Shown: positions 43,971 to 52,615 of the stretch, piece by piece
Numbering within the stretch: the stretch's first letter is position 1
Layout: the number at the start of each line of letters is the position of its first letter
Source: CALMEC01 sp964628685
Lineage (GTDB): Bacteria; Actinomycetota; Thermoleophilia; Miltoncostaeales; Miltoncostaeaceae
Assembly (NCBI GenBank): GCA_964628685.1
Contig: CAZVNM010000004.1
Location: 124,001-188,000 of the forward strand
Reading direction: 5' to 3'
DNA length: 64,000 bases
Position numbers and translations under genes: made by a program
The notes under the pieces: model-generated
Told to the model about the DNA's origin: nothing
Seen by the model: only the letters and a program-made list of their open reading frames with translations
Databases searched by the model: none

Positions 43971-44363
43971 TTATTCGTTGCGTTCGGCGGCTGAAACCGA
44001 CTCGACGAGCCGCAGACGGGTCCCGAGCGACACCGCGTCGAAGGCTCCCACGACGCCCTCCACCACCGATCGCGCACCGCGCGCACGGGCGGTGCGCCAC
44101 GGCGCCAGACGATCCCGACGGTCGATCACGCGACCGTCCCCGTCGAGGAAGAGGCACGCGATCGGATAGCGCATGCCGAACATGTGCACTGACGCGCACG
44201 GGGTGATCCAGAGCCCCTCGTCCGCCGCCAGCCGCCGGGTTCCCAGGAGGCCCACGGCGCGTGCCGCCGGCCGGTCGGCCAGGTGGCAACGGGCGAGGAT
44301 CGTCGCCCCCGTCTCGTCGACGAGCGTACGCGACCCGGTGGCGATCTGGTCGATTCGCAACAT
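43971..44363 (-). CDS. DUF192 family protein
   Basis: About 130 aa. The DUF192 core is clear: ARCHLADRPAARAVGLLG, GLWITPCASVHMFGMRYPI and LFLDGDGRVID, then a C-terminal segment with VVEGVVGAFDAVSL. Proteins of this family are uncharacterised, often exported, and frequently sit near pilus genes; this copy has no obvious signal peptide from the chosen start (ATG 44363). Upstream in-frame ATG at 44501 would add a 46-residue non-homologous leader. It lies just upstream of the Tad operon on the same strand. Confidence 0.78.
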   Translation of the reverse strand: MLRIDQIATGSRTLVDETGATILARCHLADRPAARAVGLLGTRRLAADEGLWITPCASVHMFGMRYPIACLFLDGDGRVIDRRDRLAPWRTARARGARSVVEGVVGAFDAVSLGTRLRLVESVSAAERNE

Positions 44364-44472
44364 GCGCTGCAGCGATTGTGGCAGGGAAGCGAACGCGCCG
44401 TCACGAACTGGACATCCGATCGCGGCAGTACACTCGCCGCGGCCCTCGATCCACAGGGAGCCACCGTCACCG

Positions 44473-44940
44473 ATGCCAGAGCCACGCAAGAGCACGCCCA
44501 ACTACCGGTCCGGCAAGGACTTCACCATGGAGTTCGGCAAGTACCGCTTCCGCTTCAGCTCGCGCGACTTCCGCGAGCGCTGCGAGCACGCCGCGGTGAA
44601 GCTGGGGTTCGTCCCCCGCGACAGCCTCGCCGACGAGGAGCTCGCCCAGCTGGTCGAGCTGGTCGCCCACGGCGAGATCACGACCGACGGGCCGCTCAAC
44701 GCGCACATCGACGCGCACCGCGAGGCGCTGGTGGGCTTCGACGACGACCTGGTCCACTGGCTGCGCAAGATCGTCTTCCGCGGCGCCTGGGTGGACCAGC
44801 AGATCAAGGACGACCTGGTGGAGCCGGTGTTCGAGGACATCGGGTTCACCTATCGCTGTACGGTGACCGGCGACCTGATCGAGGACATGGAGGACACCCC
44901 CGACTGGTCCTGGATCGGATACCGGATGGAGCCACGATGA
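44473..44940 (+). CDS. Uncharacterised 155-aa acidic protein
   Basis: I recognise no family. The sequence is hydrophilic, mostly helical in look, with aromatic-rich patches (FGKYRFRFSSRDFRERCEHAA, LVHWLRKIVFRGAWVDQ) and an acidic C-terminus (DLIEDMEDTPDWSWIGYRMEPR). No signal peptide, membrane segment or metal motif is seen. The ATG at 44473 is the first plausible start downstream of the divergent DUF192 promoter region. It overlaps the next gene by 4 bp (ATGA), so they form a two-gene operon. Confidence 0.65.
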   Translation: MPEPRKSTPNYRSGKDFTMEFGKYRFRFSSRDFRERCEHAAVKLGFVPRDSLADEELAQLVELVAHGEITTDGPLNAHIDAHREALVGFDDDLVHWLRKIVFRGAWVDQQIKDDLVEPVFEDIGFTYRCTVTGDLIEDMEDTPDWSWIGYRMEPR

Positions 44941-45266
44941 GCCACGATCCCCACGAGATGCTCGATGCCGTCAGGCGCCTGGAAGAGGGCCTGGAGGAGA
45001 TCCGCCTGCGCGGCGGGTCGGGCGGCGTCGGCACCGCGCCCATGGAGATCAGCGTCACCGAGCACACCGCGCTCGTTGAGGACCTGGAGCTCCTGGTCGA
45101 CCTCGTGGGAAGCTCCTGGCGCACCACCCGCCAGGAGGTGGCGGCGATCGCCGCCGAGCTCGCTGAGCTGCGCAAGGTGGCCGACGAGGCGCGCACCGCA
45201 CTGCGCGACGTGCGCTTCGAGCTGCGCCTGGTGCAGGGCGGCAGCGACACCCCCGGCGCCGCCTGA
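44937..45266 (+). CDS. Small coiled-coil protein
   Basis: A 109 aa protein of unknown function. Heptad-like stretches run through MLDAVRRLEEGLEEIRLRG and WRTTRQEVAAIAAELAELRKVADEARTALRDVRFELRLV, suggesting a coiled coil or helical bundle. It is translated from an ATG overlapping the preceding stop. It ends 65 bp before the stop of the convergent glpX. Confidence 0.6.
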   Translation: MSHDPHEMLDAVRRLEEGLEEIRLRGGSGGVGTAPMEISVTEHTALVEDLELLVDLVGSSWRTTRQEVAAIAAELAELRKVADEARTALRDVRFELRLVQGGSDTPGAA

Positions 45267-45331
45267 GGCGCCGAACCCGGATGTGACGGGGGAGGTTGCC
45301 GCACCACACGCGACCTCCCCCGCCGACACCG

Positions 45332-46315
45332 CTACCTGAGGCTGATGACCTGGCCCGGCTTGATGTCGAGCAGGTGGACGGTCTCGATGAACCGGATCGT
45401 CCCGCGCCGCAGGTTGAGCGCGATCGAGTGCGTGCGCGCGCCACCACCGAAGTAGCGGACCGGACGCAGCAGGTTGCCCGACGTGACGCCGGTCGCGATG
45501 ACGTAGAGCGGCTTGGCCGCCAGGTCGTCGTTGCGGAACACCTTGTCCAGGTCGGTGATGCCGAAGTCGGCGAGCTTCTTGATCTGCTCGTCGTCCTTCG
45601 GCGCGAACTGCGCCTGGATCTCGCCGCCGAGGCACGTGAGCGCCGCAGCGGTGATGACGCCCTCGGTCGACCCGCCGCTTCCGATGTAGACGTGGTCACC
45701 GGTGCCGCGGACGGCGGCCGACATGCTGGCGGTGATGTCGCCGTCGGGGATCATGCGGATGCGGGCGCCGGCCTCGCGGATCTCGCCGATCAGATCCTCG
45801 TGGCGGGGACGGTCGAGGACGATCGCGGTGATGTCGCGGGTCTCACGGCCGTGCGCGTCGGCCACGGCCCGCATGGTCTCGCCCACCGGTGCGGTGATGT
45901 CGACCTTGCCGGCGGACGTCCCGCCCACGCACAGCTTCTTCATGTACATGTCGGGCGCCGACAGCAGCCCGTCCCGCTCGGCGATGACGCAGATGGCGAT
46001 GGCCCCGTCGTCACCGCGGGAGACGAGATCGGTGCCCTCCAGCGGGTCGACGCCGATGTCGACCTCCATGCCACCGGCGCCCAGCTCCTCGCCGTTGTAG
46101 AGCTCGGGGGCCTCGTCCTTCTCACCCTCGCCGATGACGACGCGGCCGCTGATCGGGAGCTTCGAGAACTCCTTGCGCATGGCGTCGACCGCCGCCTGAT
46201 CCGCCGCGATCTTGTCGCCGCGTCCCAGCCAGCGTCCGCAGGCGATGGCCGCCATCTCGGTCACAGGTAGGAACTCGCCCAGTGAAACCGTGTGTTCGAT
46301 GTCGTCCGTGGCCAT
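45332..46315 (-). CDS. glpX: Fructose-1,6-bisphosphatase, class II (GlpX)
   Basis: A 327 aa gluconeogenic phosphatase that makes fructose 6-phosphate. Conserved elements include RGDKIAADQAAVDAMR, IGEGEKDEAPELYNGEE, the metal-binding DPLEGTD, and IRMIPDGDI with GSGGSTEGVITAAAL. The ATG at 46315 has GGGAGGG three bases upstream. Transaldolase at 61.9 kb is another central-carbon gene, but not adjacent. Confidence 0.95.
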   Translation of the reverse strand: MATDDIEHTVSLGEFLPVTEMAAIACGRWLGRGDKIAADQAAVDAMRKEFSKLPISGRVVIGEGEKDEAPELYNGEELGAGGMEVDIGVDPLEGTDLVSRGDDGAIAICVIAERDGLLSAPDMYMKKLCVGGTSAGKVDITAPVGETMRAVADAHGRETRDITAIVLDRPRHEDLIGEIREAGARIRMIPDGDITASMSAAVRGTGDHVYIGSGGSTEGVITAAALTCLGGEIQAQFAPKDDEQIKKLADFGITDLDKVFRNDDLAAKPLYVIATGVTSGNLLRPVRYFGGGARTHSIALNLRRGTIRFIETVHLLDIKPGQVISLR

Positions 46316-46428
46316 GGACCCTCCCGATCGAATGGTTGACAACCTGTGATCGACGCTATCAGCTGGTGCGATGGCCACCACCGGGGCGAATGACCCCGGC
46401 GAGCGAGCAGGTGCTGGTTGATGCACGG

Positions 46429-46455
46429 GCATCATTCTCCGTGATGCTATGATGC
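46429..46455. promoter_or_regulatory. Operator-like repeats upstream of vapB
   Basis: GCATCA (46429-46434) is inverted as TGATGC at 46442-46447, and TGATGC is repeated at 46450-46455, ending 5 bp before the antitoxin start. This is the layout of a VapBC autorepression site. Confidence 0.55.
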
Positions 46456-46460
46456 TTCGC

Positions 46461-46718
46461 ATGAGGACGACCGTCACGCTCGACCCCGATGCGATGCGCA
46501 TCATCCGTCAGCTCATGGACGAGCGCGGTATGAGCTTCAAGGCGGCGATCAACGACGCGATCCGACGGTCGGTTCCGTCGAGCGGTCGACAGGGCAGGCG
46601 CTTTCGCACCCGGACCGCGTCGATGGGGTCGCCGCGGATCCCGCTCGACAAGGCACTGCAACAGGCGGGGCTCTTGGAGGACGAGGAGCTCGTGCGGAAG
46701 GTGCGCCGCGGAGCATGA
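46461..46718 (+). CDS. vapB: VapB-like ribbon-helix-helix antitoxin
   Basis: An 85 aa antitoxin. The N-terminus MRTTVTLDPDAMRIIRQLMDERGMSFKAAINDAIRR is a ribbon-helix-helix DNA-binding fold. The C-terminal part (ALQQAGLLEDEELVRKVRRGA) would wrap and neutralise the toxin. It overlaps the toxin gene by 4 bp (ATGA). It probably represses its own promoter through the repeats just upstream. Confidence 0.85.
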   Translation: MRTTVTLDPDAMRIIRQLMDERGMSFKAAINDAIRRSVPSSGRQGRRFRTRTASMGSPRIPLDKALQQAGLLEDEELVRKVRRGA

Positions 46719-47143
46719 GGCTGGTCGATGCCAATGTCCTCATCTACGCGGTCAACGAGGACGCCGAACACCACGAGGCGTCACGCAGGTGGTTGGACGA
46801 TGCGCTTTCGGGTTCGGAGACGGTGGGATTCGCGTGGCCGGTCCTGCTCGCGTTCCTTCGACTCGCCACGCACCCCGCGGTGTTCCCGCGACCGTTGACG
46901 GTGGCCGATGCGCTCGACCGGGTGGACGCATGGCTCGGTTCGCCCGCGGCCATCATCGTCGAGCCGTCCGCGCAGCATCCCCACCTTCTTCGGCGCCTGC
47001 TCACCGACGTCGGGAGCGGGGGCAACGTCGTGAACGACGCGCACCTGGCGGCCATGGCGACCGAGCTTCGGGCGGCGATCGCCACCTTCGACAACGACTT
47101 CCTCCGGTTCCCCGGGGTGGAGGTTGTGCGGCCCGCGGCCTGA
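46715..47143 (+). CDS. vapC: VapC-like PIN-domain toxin
   Basis: A 142 aa PIN ribonuclease. The acidic metal site is visible in VDANVLIYAVNED near the N-terminus, a central E/D region, VVNDAHLAAMA and ATFDNDFLRFPGV at the C-terminus. Such toxins cleave tRNA or rRNA when the antitoxin is lost. It is the second gene of the pair and ends 9 bp before the stop of the convergent peptidase gene. Confidence 0.88.
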   Translation: MRLVDANVLIYAVNEDAEHHEASRRWLDDALSGSETVGFAWPVLLAFLRLATHPAVFPRPLTVADALDRVDAWLGSPAAIIVEPSAQHPHLLRRLLTDVGSGGNVVNDAHLAAMATELRAAIATFDNDFLRFPGVEVVRPAA

Positions 47144-47152
47144 CCCGCCGGC

Positions 47153-47656
47153 TCAGTCGCCCTCGTCCATCCCCTTGGCGATGAGGAAGCCGCGTGCGCG
47201 TTCGGTGAGCGGGTAGCGGCCGACGATCTCCCAGAACGCCGGTCCGTGGCCCGCCTCGACCAGGTGGGCGAGCTCGTGCACGATCACGTAGTCCACCACC
47301 CAGTCGGGGAACCCGGCCAGCCGGTGTGACAGCCGGATCTCTCCGGTGGCCGGGGTGCACGAACCCCAGCGCGTCGTCTGGTTCTCGACCCAGCGGATGC
47401 CGGTGGGACGGGGCAGGTCGTGACGACGGGCGAGCGTCGCGGCGCGCGCGACCAGGTCGGCGTCGGACCGCGCACGCCGCCCCGCCACGCGGGCGGTGAG
47501 GCGCTCGACCAGACGCGTCTCCTCCGCGGCCGAGATTCCGGCGGGCACACGCACCTCGATCACACCGTCCACCAGGCGCGCGGCCGCGGTCTTCCGCCGG
47601 CGGGCGCTGCGGATGACGCGCACCGGGGGCGCCTTCGTGGAGTCGACGTCGGTCAC
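47153..47656 (-). CDS. YgjP-like (DUF45/M48-type) metal-dependent hydrolase
   Basis: A 167 aa protein with the zinc motif HELAHLVEAGHGPAFW (HExxH plus a third ligand after a gap), preceded by the family segment TTRWGSCTPATGEIRLSHRLAGFPDWVVDYVIVHEL. Members of this group resemble SprT/WLM peptidases. The substrate is unknown. It is convergent with vapC and probably monocistronic. Confidence 0.85.
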   Translation of the reverse strand: MTDVDSTKAPPVRVIRSARRRKTAAARLVDGVIEVRVPAGISAAEETRLVERLTARVAGRRARSDADLVARAATLARRHDLPRPTGIRWVENQTTRWGSCTPATGEIRLSHRLAGFPDWVVDYVIVHELAHLVEAGHGPAFWEIVGRYPLTERARGFLIAKGMDEGD

Positions 47657-47695
47657 GGGGTCGACGGTAGCGCCGGCCCATCCGCACCGCCCGGT

Positions 47696-48313
47696 CTACC
47701 CCGCGTCGCGCACCGGCTGGCGCAGGATCACGCGGACCTTCTCGGGGGCCGTCCTGCGCGGATCGTTCAGGTAGATCTCGTGGTGGTCGCCGTTGAAGAC
47801 GAGCCCGCGGCTGGGCATGTAGTCGTGGTGCAGGCGGGCGAGCGTCGCGGTCTCGTCGTCGAACGACCCGATGTGGAGGATCTGGACGCAGCGCCCCTCC
47901 TCCAGCCCGCGCACGGTGAGCTGCGGCAGCGCCGGCAGGTCCTTCTTGCCGGCGGCGACCTCCGCGGCGCGGTCGATCATCGCGCCGTCGACCCACTCGG
48001 GAAGCGAGATCATCATCGTCCACTCCCACTCCGACTTCTGGCGCCGGGCGTAGGCGTCGGGGTCGCCCCACCACAGTCCCTCGAGCGGCGCGACCACGAA
48101 GTCGCGCTCAAGCTCCCGCTTGGATGCGAACTTGGCGGCGTAGGCAACTGCGTAGAGCGCCTCGAGCGCCGCGGCGTACCGGGGGTCGGTGTTGGGGTCC
48201 CCGCGCCCGTCGACGGCGATGAACCGCTGGGGCGGCACGTCGACGATCTGGGAGTCCTTCGCCGACGGCGCGTAGAGCCCGCGCATGGCCTTCTTGACGT
48301 CGTACTTCTCCAT
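47696..48313 (-). CDS. GyrI-like small-molecule-binding domain protein
   Basis: A 205 aa protein. FIAVDGRGDPNTD, KRELERDFVVAPLEGLWWG, WEWTMMISLPEWV and GRCVQILHIGSFDDETATLARLHHDYM fit the GyrI-like (AraC effector-binding) fold. No DNA-binding domain is attached, so it may bind or hydrolyse a hydrophobic small molecule. The ATG at 48313 begins EKYDVKKAMRGLYAP, the usual start in this group. Confidence 0.8.
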   Translation of the reverse strand: MEKYDVKKAMRGLYAPSAKDSQIVDVPPQRFIAVDGRGDPNTDPRYAAALEALYAVAYAAKFASKRELERDFVVAPLEGLWWGDPDAYARRQKSEWEWTMMISLPEWVDGAMIDRAAEVAAGKKDLPALPQLTVRGLEEGRCVQILHIGSFDDETATLARLHHDYMPSRGLVFNGDHHEIYLNDPRRTAPEKVRVILRQPVRDAG

Positions 48314-48369
48314 GGTGTGATTCTGCACACCCGCGGACGGCCGTCCCAGTGGACGAACGTCCGATCCGA

Positions 48370-48624
48370 TCAGTCCCTGCGGCGTCGGTGCATCACCCGC
48401 AGGCCGCCGATCATGAGGCCGGCGCACACCACGAGCGCCACCCCCTCGGCGATCAGCACCGGACGCGGGCTGGTGTCCACGTTCTTGATGGCGCCCACGA
48501 ACGCCAGCACGGCGGCGATGACGAAGAGCGTCGCAAGGACGTAGACGAACACGACCAGCCCCATGCCGGGTCGCTTCCGCTCCGGGGTGTCGGGCGTCCG
48601 CTGCGGATCGTCGGCCACGGTCAC
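48370..48624 (-). CDS. Small two-helix membrane protein
   Basis: An 84 aa protein with two hydrophobic segments (GLVVFVYVLATLFVIAAVLAFVGAI and VLIAEGVALVVCAGLMIGGL), a charged N-terminus and a basic end (MHRRRRD). No function can be inferred. The GTG start at 48624 overlaps the thrB stop by 4 bp, so it is cotranscribed with thrB. Confidence 0.65.
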   Translation of the reverse strand: MTVADDPQRTPDTPERKRPGMGLVVFVYVLATLFVIAAVLAFVGAIKNVDTSPRPVLIAEGVALVVCAGLMIGGLRVMHRRRRD

Positions 48625-49547
48625 CCCACCGCCTTCGCAAGACGCGTGTCGCTCGCATCGGACCACCTGGCGCGCACACCGCCGGGGGCGATGCGAAGGA
48701 CCCGCGCCTGGGCGCCGATGCCCTCGGCCGCCAGGAGGGCGCTGGCGCGCTCGGCGACGGCGGCCGCCCCGGAACGCGTGCACCACAGGAGCATGGTCGG
48801 TCCGGAACCCGAGATCGTGGCGCCCATGCACCCGTCCTCGCCGGCGAGGCTCCGCAGGGCCGCGACGCCGGGGACGAACGCCTCGCGGTGGGGTTCGTGC
48901 ACGCGGTCGTGCAGCACATCGGCGAGGTCGGTCAGGTCGCCGCGCTCCAGCTTGAGCACGAGCGCGGTGGCGTTGGCCATCGAGATCGCCAGATCCCGGT
49001 ACGGCGCACCGTCGGGAAGCGCCCCGCGGGCGGCATCGGTGTCGACGCGCTCGTCGGGGGTGACCGACACGAAGAGCAGGTCGTCGGGCGTCGGGATCTG
49101 GAGCGTACGGCCGTCGGGCGCGGCGGTGACGATGCCACCCCACACGCAGGCGCCGGCGTTGTCGGCGTGCCCCTCGATCTCGGCGGCGCGGCGCACCAGG
49201 TCGTCCGGGGTCCAGCGCAGCGTGCCGAGGGCGTTGGCCGCCACCAGTCCGGCGCATGCGGCCGCGGCCGACGAACCCAGCCCCGACGCGAGCGGGATGC
49301 GGTTGTGGCACTCGACGCGCAGACCGTCCAGATCGGGGAGGCCCATGGACATCGCCCGGCAGACGAGGTTGGAGGCGTCACGTGGCAGATCGGCCTCGCC
49401 CTCCCCGTGCACCAGCACCTCCAGCGGACCGGGGCGGCGCGTCACCACGACCTCGTTCACGAGGTCCAGGGCGACCGCCAGCGTGTCGAATCCGGGCCCC
49501 AGGTTGGCCGAGGTCGCGGGGGCGACGATGCGGACGGCGTCAGCCAC
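48621..49547 (-). CDS. thrB: Homoserine kinase
   Basis: A 308 aa GHMP kinase that phosphorylates homoserine on the way to threonine. The N-terminal PATSANLGPGFDTLAVALDL, the ATP loop IPLASGLGSSAAAACAGL and the C-terminal GATISGSGPTMLLWC are the three GHMP motifs. It is the last biosynthetic gene of hom-lysA-thrB. Threonine synthase (thrC), which usually sits between hom and thrB, is absent here. Confidence 0.95.
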   Translation of the reverse strand: MADAVRIVAPATSANLGPGFDTLAVALDLVNEVVVTRRPGPLEVLVHGEGEADLPRDASNLVCRAMSMGLPDLDGLRVECHNRIPLASGLGSSAAAACAGLVAANALGTLRWTPDDLVRRAAEIEGHADNAGACVWGGIVTAAPDGRTLQIPTPDDLLFVSVTPDERVDTDAARGALPDGAPYRDLAISMANATALVLKLERGDLTDLADVLHDRVHEPHREAFVPGVAALRSLAGEDGCMGATISGSGPTMLLWCTRSGAAAVAERASALLAAEGIGAQARVLRIAPGGVRARWSDASDTRLAKAVG

Positions 49548-49598
49548 GTGGGCGGGTGTGCGTGTGAGGGGTCATCCGGTCCATCCTGCCCGACGCGC

Positions 49599-50900
49599 TC
49601 AGACCTCGCGCGCGAACATGTCGTCGTGGGTCTCGCGGCGGGTCACCAGGCGGTCCTGACCGCCGTCCACGAACACCACCGCGGGACGGGCGACGCCGTT
49701 GTAGTTGCTGGCCATCGAGACCCCGTAGGCACCCGTGGCGGGCAGACACATCAGATCGCCCACCCGCGTCTGCGGCAGCCGCGCATCCGACACCAGCACG
49801 TCACCGCTCTCGCAGTGCTTGCCCACCACCCGCACCCGGGTGGCGTTCTCCTCGTCGGCGCGGTTGGCGAGAAGCGGCTCGTACACCGAGCCGTAGAGCA
49901 TCGGGCGCAGGAGGTCGCTCATGCCGCCGTCCACGGCGACGTAGGTGCGCACATCGGGGATGTCCTTGACCGTCCCCACCCGGTAGACGGTCACCCCCGC
50001 GCGGGCCACCATGCTGCGTCCGGGCTCCACCTGCACGCGCGGTGGCGGCGCACCGATGCGCGCCCACTCGCGGTCGATCGACTCCATCAGCACGTCGGCG
50101 TAGTGCTCGATGGAGGGCGGTTCGTCCTCGCCGCGGTAGGCGACACCGAGTCCGCCGCCCATGTTGAGGGTCGTGAGGTCGTCGGTTCCCATCTCGGCGG
50201 CGAATTCGGCGACGATCGCGACCGCGGCCGGGTATCCACCCAGTTCGAAGATCTGCGAGCCGATGTGGCAGTGGAGGCCCGCGAGCTCGATGCCCTCGGC
50301 CGCCCGGCATGCGGCAACCGCCGCGGCGGCCGATCCGCCCTCGATGCCGAAGCCGAACTTGGAGTCGAGCTGCCCGGTCGCGATGAACGAGTGCGTGGAG
50401 GGCATGACGCCGGGCGTGACCCGCACCAGGGTTCGCTGGCGCATGCCGCGGGCACGGGCGATGCGGTCGAGCAGCGCGATCTCGTCCATGGAGTCCACGA
50501 TCACCTGGCCGACGCCGGCGGCGAGCGCCGCCTCGATCTCGGCCGCGTCCTTGTTGTTGCCGTGAAGCTCGATGCGTTGGGGCGGGAACCCGGCGCGCAG
50601 CGCGGCCGCGAGCTCTCCCCCGCTCGCCACGTCGACGCCGAGGCCCATCTCGGCGATCAGACGCAGCACCGCAAGGCCGAAGTACGCCTTGCTGGCGTAG
50701 AAGACGTCCACGTCGGGGCGGTGCGCGCGAAACGCCGCCAGGTAGGCCTGCGCCGTGCTGCGCAGCGCGCCCTCGTCGTAGATCACCAGGGGCGTGCCGT
50801 GCGTCTCGGCCAACCGCACCACGTCGCACCCGCCGATGGCCAGGTGGCCGTCCGCCGTGACCTCGGCGGAGGGTGGGAGCACGTTCAGCAGGTCGATCAT
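49599..50900 (-). CDS. lysA: Diaminopimelate decarboxylase
   Basis: A 433 aa PLP enzyme that makes lysine from meso-diaminopimelate. The Schiff-base lysine is in VFYASKAYFGL. The barrel continues with GVDVASGGELAAAL, ELHGNNKD, HCHIGSQIF and GGGLGVAY, and the C-terminal domain has VGKHCESGDVL and GAYGVSMASNYNG. It lies between hom and thrB, linking the aspartate-derived pathways. It also controls the pool of DAP used by MurE. Confidence 0.95.
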   Translation of the reverse strand: MIDLLNVLPPSAEVTADGHLAIGGCDVVRLAETHGTPLVIYDEGALRSTAQAYLAAFRAHRPDVDVFYASKAYFGLAVLRLIAEMGLGVDVASGGELAAALRAGFPPQRIELHGNNKDAAEIEAALAAGVGQVIVDSMDEIALLDRIARARGMRQRTLVRVTPGVMPSTHSFIATGQLDSKFGFGIEGGSAAAAVAACRAAEGIELAGLHCHIGSQIFELGGYPAAVAIVAEFAAEMGTDDLTTLNMGGGLGVAYRGEDEPPSIEHYADVLMESIDREWARIGAPPPRVQVEPGRSMVARAGVTVYRVGTVKDIPDVRTYVAVDGGMSDLLRPMLYGSVYEPLLANRADEENATRVRVVGKHCESGDVLVSDARLPQTRVGDLMCLPATGAYGVSMASNYNGVARPAVVFVDGGQDRLVTRRETHDDMFAREV

Positions 50901-50940
50901 CGGCCGCGCGACGGTACCAAACGACGTCCGGGGGACGTCG

Positions 50941-52260
50941 TCAGTCCAGCTTCTCGACGCGCAGCATCACGACCGGTCCGCGACTGGCCGACAGCGCCTC
51001 GATCTTCCGGATCGCCTCCATGACGTCGCGCTCCACACAGCGGTGCGTGAGGAGGACCACGGTGGCCGACTCGCCGTCCGAGCCGCGCTGCATCGCCGCG
51101 TCGATCGAGATGTCGCCGTCGGCGAGGATGCGGGTGACGTCGGCGAGGACGCCGGGCTCGTCGGCGACCCGCAGACGCAGGTAGTAGCTGGTGACCGTCT
51201 CCTCGATCGGCAGGACCGGGGTGTCGACCATCTTGTCGTGCTGGAACGCGAGGTGCGGGACCCGGTGGCCGGGGTCGGCGGTGATGAGGCGCGCGACGTC
51301 GACCAGGTCGGCGATGACCGCGGAGGCCGTGGGGTGCGATCCGGCGCCGGCGCCGTAGTGCAGCGTCTGCCCCACCGCGTCGCCGTTCACCAGCACGGCG
51401 TTCATCACGCCCTCCACGTTGGCGAGAAGCGCGGTCTCCGGGACCATCGCCGGGTGGACGCGAAGCTCGATGCCGTGCTCGCGCCGACGGGTGACGCCCA
51501 GGAGCTTCACCCGGTAGCCCAGCTCCTCGGCGTAGCGGATGTCGGTCTGCTCGACGGCGGAGACCCCCTCCACATGGGCGTCCTCGAACCGCACGGGCAC
51601 GCCGAACGCCATGGAGCACATGAGGGACATCTTGTGGCCGGCGTCGATGCCCTCGACGTCGAAGGTGGGATCGGCCTCGGCGTAGCCGTTGGCCTGTGCG
51701 TCGGCCAGGGCCTCCTTGAAGCCCACGCCGCGGCTTCGCATCTCGCTGAGGATGAAGTTGGTGGTGCCGTTGATGATGCCGACGACCCAGTCGATGCGGT
51801 TGGCGACGAGCCCCTCGCGCAGTGCCTTGATGATCGGGATGCCGCCGCCGACGGCGGCCTCGAAGGCCACCATCACGTCGTTCTGACGCGCCGCATCGAA
51901 GATCTCGTTGCCGTGCACCGCGAGGAGCGCCTTGTTGGCGGTCACCACGTGCTTGCCGTTGGAGATTGCCCCGAGGGTGAGTTCCTTGGCGATCCCGTAG
52001 CCGCCGATGAGCTCGATCACGATGTTGATCTCGGGGTCGCGCACCACCGACCAGGCGTCGTCGGTCACCTCGGCGCGGCCGCCGGTGACCCGCTCGGCGA
52101 GCGCGGTGTCGAGGTCCGCCACACGGGTGATCTGAATCGGCCGCCCGGCGCGCCGGGTGATCTCCTCCGCGTTGCGGGTGAGGACGTCGAAGGTGCCGCC
52201 GCCGACGGTTCCGATGCCCAGGAGGCCGACGTGAATGGGGGTCAGGTCGCTTGTGCTCAC
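50941..52260 (-). CDS. hom: Homoserine dehydrogenase with ACT domain
   Basis: A 439 aa enzyme that reduces aspartate semialdehyde to homoserine. HVGLLGIGTVGGGTFDVL is the NAD(P) motif; VTANKALLAVHG, GIINGTTNFILSEM, and DPTFDVEGIDAGHKM follow. The C-terminal ACT domain (YYLRLRVADEPGVLADVTRILADGDISIDA) is the likely site of threonine feedback. GTG 52260 is chosen as start because homology begins there (STSDLTPIHVGLLG). The promoter side faces 355 bp without a gene that contains palindromes of the 22 bp family. Confidence 0.94.
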   Translation of the reverse strand: MSTSDLTPIHVGLLGIGTVGGGTFDVLTRNAEEITRRAGRPIQITRVADLDTALAERVTGGRAEVTDDAWSVVRDPEINIVIELIGGYGIAKELTLGAISNGKHVVTANKALLAVHGNEIFDAARQNDVMVAFEAAVGGGIPIIKALREGLVANRIDWVVGIINGTTNFILSEMRSRGVGFKEALADAQANGYAEADPTFDVEGIDAGHKMSLMCSMAFGVPVRFEDAHVEGVSAVEQTDIRYAEELGYRVKLLGVTRRREHGIELRVHPAMVPETALLANVEGVMNAVLVNGDAVGQTLHYGAGAGSHPTASAVIADLVDVARLITADPGHRVPHLAFQHDKMVDTPVLPIEETVTSYYLRLRVADEPGVLADVTRILADGDISIDAAMQRGSDGESATVVLLTHRCVERDVMEAIRKIEALSASRGPVVMLRVEKLD

Positions 52261-52615
52261 GCCGAACAACCTACAGGGGCGGATGTGGGGCCTGCCGCCC
52301 ATACCGCGTGCGGGAAGGGGGTCGGCATCGCGGGCGACCGCGCGGATGGTCTGCGGGCGGACGGGCGTCCCGCAACGTGCGATCGAACCGTGCCGATCGT
52401 TCGACCGGGATCGGTGAACGGGACCGACCCCGCCGGATCGCCCGCGCACGGGATGTCACGTCTGTGTCACGGACTCGCCACAACCCGTAACGGCTTCGCG
52501 TCGATCGACACCGTGAACAGTGAACGGTCCACAACGTCCGATTGAACGATCACCGATGTCCAATCGAACGATCGCGCCGGCACCCGCACGCCGAGCGCCC
52601 CGAGGTCCCGGAACG
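52261..52615. repeat. Gene-free interval with phased palindrome half-sites
   Basis: No gene is seen. Near its right end three related elements start at 52514 (TGAACAGTGAAC), 52536 (GTCCGATTGAAC) and 52558 (GTCCAATCGAAC), 22 bp apart each. A further weak copy, GTGCGATCGAAC, is at 52377. The interval lies between the hom start and the end of the cation-efflux gene, so the elements would be in front of hom. Confidence 0.7.

Noticed and set aside
46381..46399. Hairpin CCGGGG/CCCCGG as terminator
   Set aside because: The 6 bp repeat lies between divergent promoters of glpX and vapB, where no transcript should end.
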